In this document: in pieces, positions 13,983 through 14,309 of the stretch
Layout: every line of letters begins with the position of its first letter
Position numbering within the stretch: the first letter of the stretch is position 1
NCBI GenBank assembly: GCA_030620655.1
Contig: JAUXEH010000036.1
Location: 1-14,309, forward strand
Direction of reading: 5' to 3'
Source of the DNA: Candidatus Aminicenantota bacterium
GTDB taxonomy: Bacteria > Acidobacteriota > Aminicenantia > Aminicenantales > Aminicenantaceae
DNA: 14,309 nt
Notes under the pieces: generated by a model
The model's database searches: none
The model's input: only the letters and a program-made list of their open reading frames with translations
Told to the model about the DNA's origin: nothing
Position numbers and translations under genes: made by a program

Positions 13983-14309
13983 ATGAAGATTGCCATTGCC
14001 AGTGGAAAGGGCGGTACTGGAAAAACGACACTTGCTACCAACCTGGCCGCCTATCTTGCAGAAGAGGTTGAGGTTGGTTTGGTCGATCTGGATGTGGAGG
14101 AGCCAAACTCCGGATTGTTCATCAAGGGTGAGCTGGTCCATGAAGAAGACAAATACAAGATGATCCCTGAATGGGAACAGGATCCATGTACCCTGTGCGG
14201 TTTGTGTCAGGAGGTGTGCAATTTTCACGCTATCATAAAGCTGAGCGATCAGATCATGCTGTTTCCTGAACTTTGCCACAGCTGTTATGCCTGCTCTGAA
14301 TTGTGCCCG
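13983..14309 (+). CDS. MinD/Mrp-like ATPase with inserted ferredoxin domain (5' part)
   Basis: The first 109 codons of a gene cut by the right edge. The deviant Walker A SGKGGTGKTT occupies residues 7-16, with the signature Lys9 of the MinD/ParA/Mrp group, and VGLVDLDVEEPN (31-42) is the A' region. Two [4Fe-4S] motifs follow: Cys69, 72, 75 and 79 (CTLCGLCQEVC) and Cys98, 101, 104 and 108 (CHSCYACSELC). This insertion marks the 'MinD superfamily P-loop ATPase with inserted ferredoxin domain', found in pairs near NifX-like and DUF134 genes in anaerobes. A role in Fe-S or Mo-Fe-S cluster handling is a family-level inference. The start is ATG 13983 with AGGAAG at 13972-13977. Confidence 0.9.
   Translation, partial: MKIAIASGKGGTGKTTLATNLAAYLAEEVEVGLVDLDVEEPNSGLFIKGELVHEEDKYKMIPEWEQDPCTLCGLCQEVCNFHAIIKLSDQIMLFPELCHSCYACSELCP

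Overview
The window looks like chromosomal DNA from a Gram-negative-type (two-membrane) bacterium. It encodes a TonB-dependent outer-membrane receptor, a TolC-type outer-membrane channel and an RND pump, all of which need an outer membrane. Most of the window is GC-rich, with tightly packed genes all on the + strand. A deep-branching lineage such as Acidobacteriota/Aminicenantota or a deltaproteobacterial-type anaerobe would fit the gene mix, but the sequence alone does not fix the taxon.

Region A (1-6245) is a corrinoid (vitamin B12) uptake locus. After the 3' tail of an unidentified gene (3-98) come a membrane-anchored BtuF-like binding protein, a BtuD-like ATPase and a BtuC-like permease, with overlapping start/stop codons. 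A TIGR01212/YhcC-type radical SAM protein begins 7 nt after the permease. A 396-nt intergenic region (3885-4280) follows. It carries a REP/MITE-like palindromic repeat, a possible promoter, a well-conserved cobalamin riboswitch and an expression platform whose last hairpin covers the Shine-Dalgarno of the next gene, a BtuB-like TonB-dependent receptor. The receptor would bring corrinoid across the outer membrane; BtuF/BtuC/BtuD would carry it across the inner membrane.

Region B (6246-12546) is a heavy-metal-type RND efflux operon. It is preceded by a strikingly AT-rich leader (25% GC over 6421-6480) bounded by a perfect 13-bp inverted repeat. The genes are a 92-aa membrane-anchored protein with a CPAC motif, a TolC/CusC-like channel, a CusB/CzcB-like lipoprotein adaptor and a CusA/CzcA-like pump. 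In the pump, the TM4 acidic residue normally used for proton relay is Asn, with Asp residues in TM10 and TM11 instead.

Region C (12547-14309) holds a class I SAM-dependent methyltransferase. Next is a textbook promoter with a perfect 12-bp palindrome between its -35 and -10 boxes. It drives a DUF134-type HTH/zinc-ribbon regulator, a 68-aa glycine-rich zinc-ribbon protein and the start of a MinD/Mrp-like ATPase with an inserted 2x[4Fe-4S] ferredoxin domain, cut by the window edge. This set resembles the Fe-S/NifX-like ('orange protein' type) clusters of anaerobes. Base composition drops to about 47-48% GC in the lines sampled here.

Points most worth a second look: the altered proton-relay residues of the pump, the CPAC mini-protein and its palindromic AT-rich leader, the riboswitch expression platform, and the operator-like palindrome in the DUF134 promoter.
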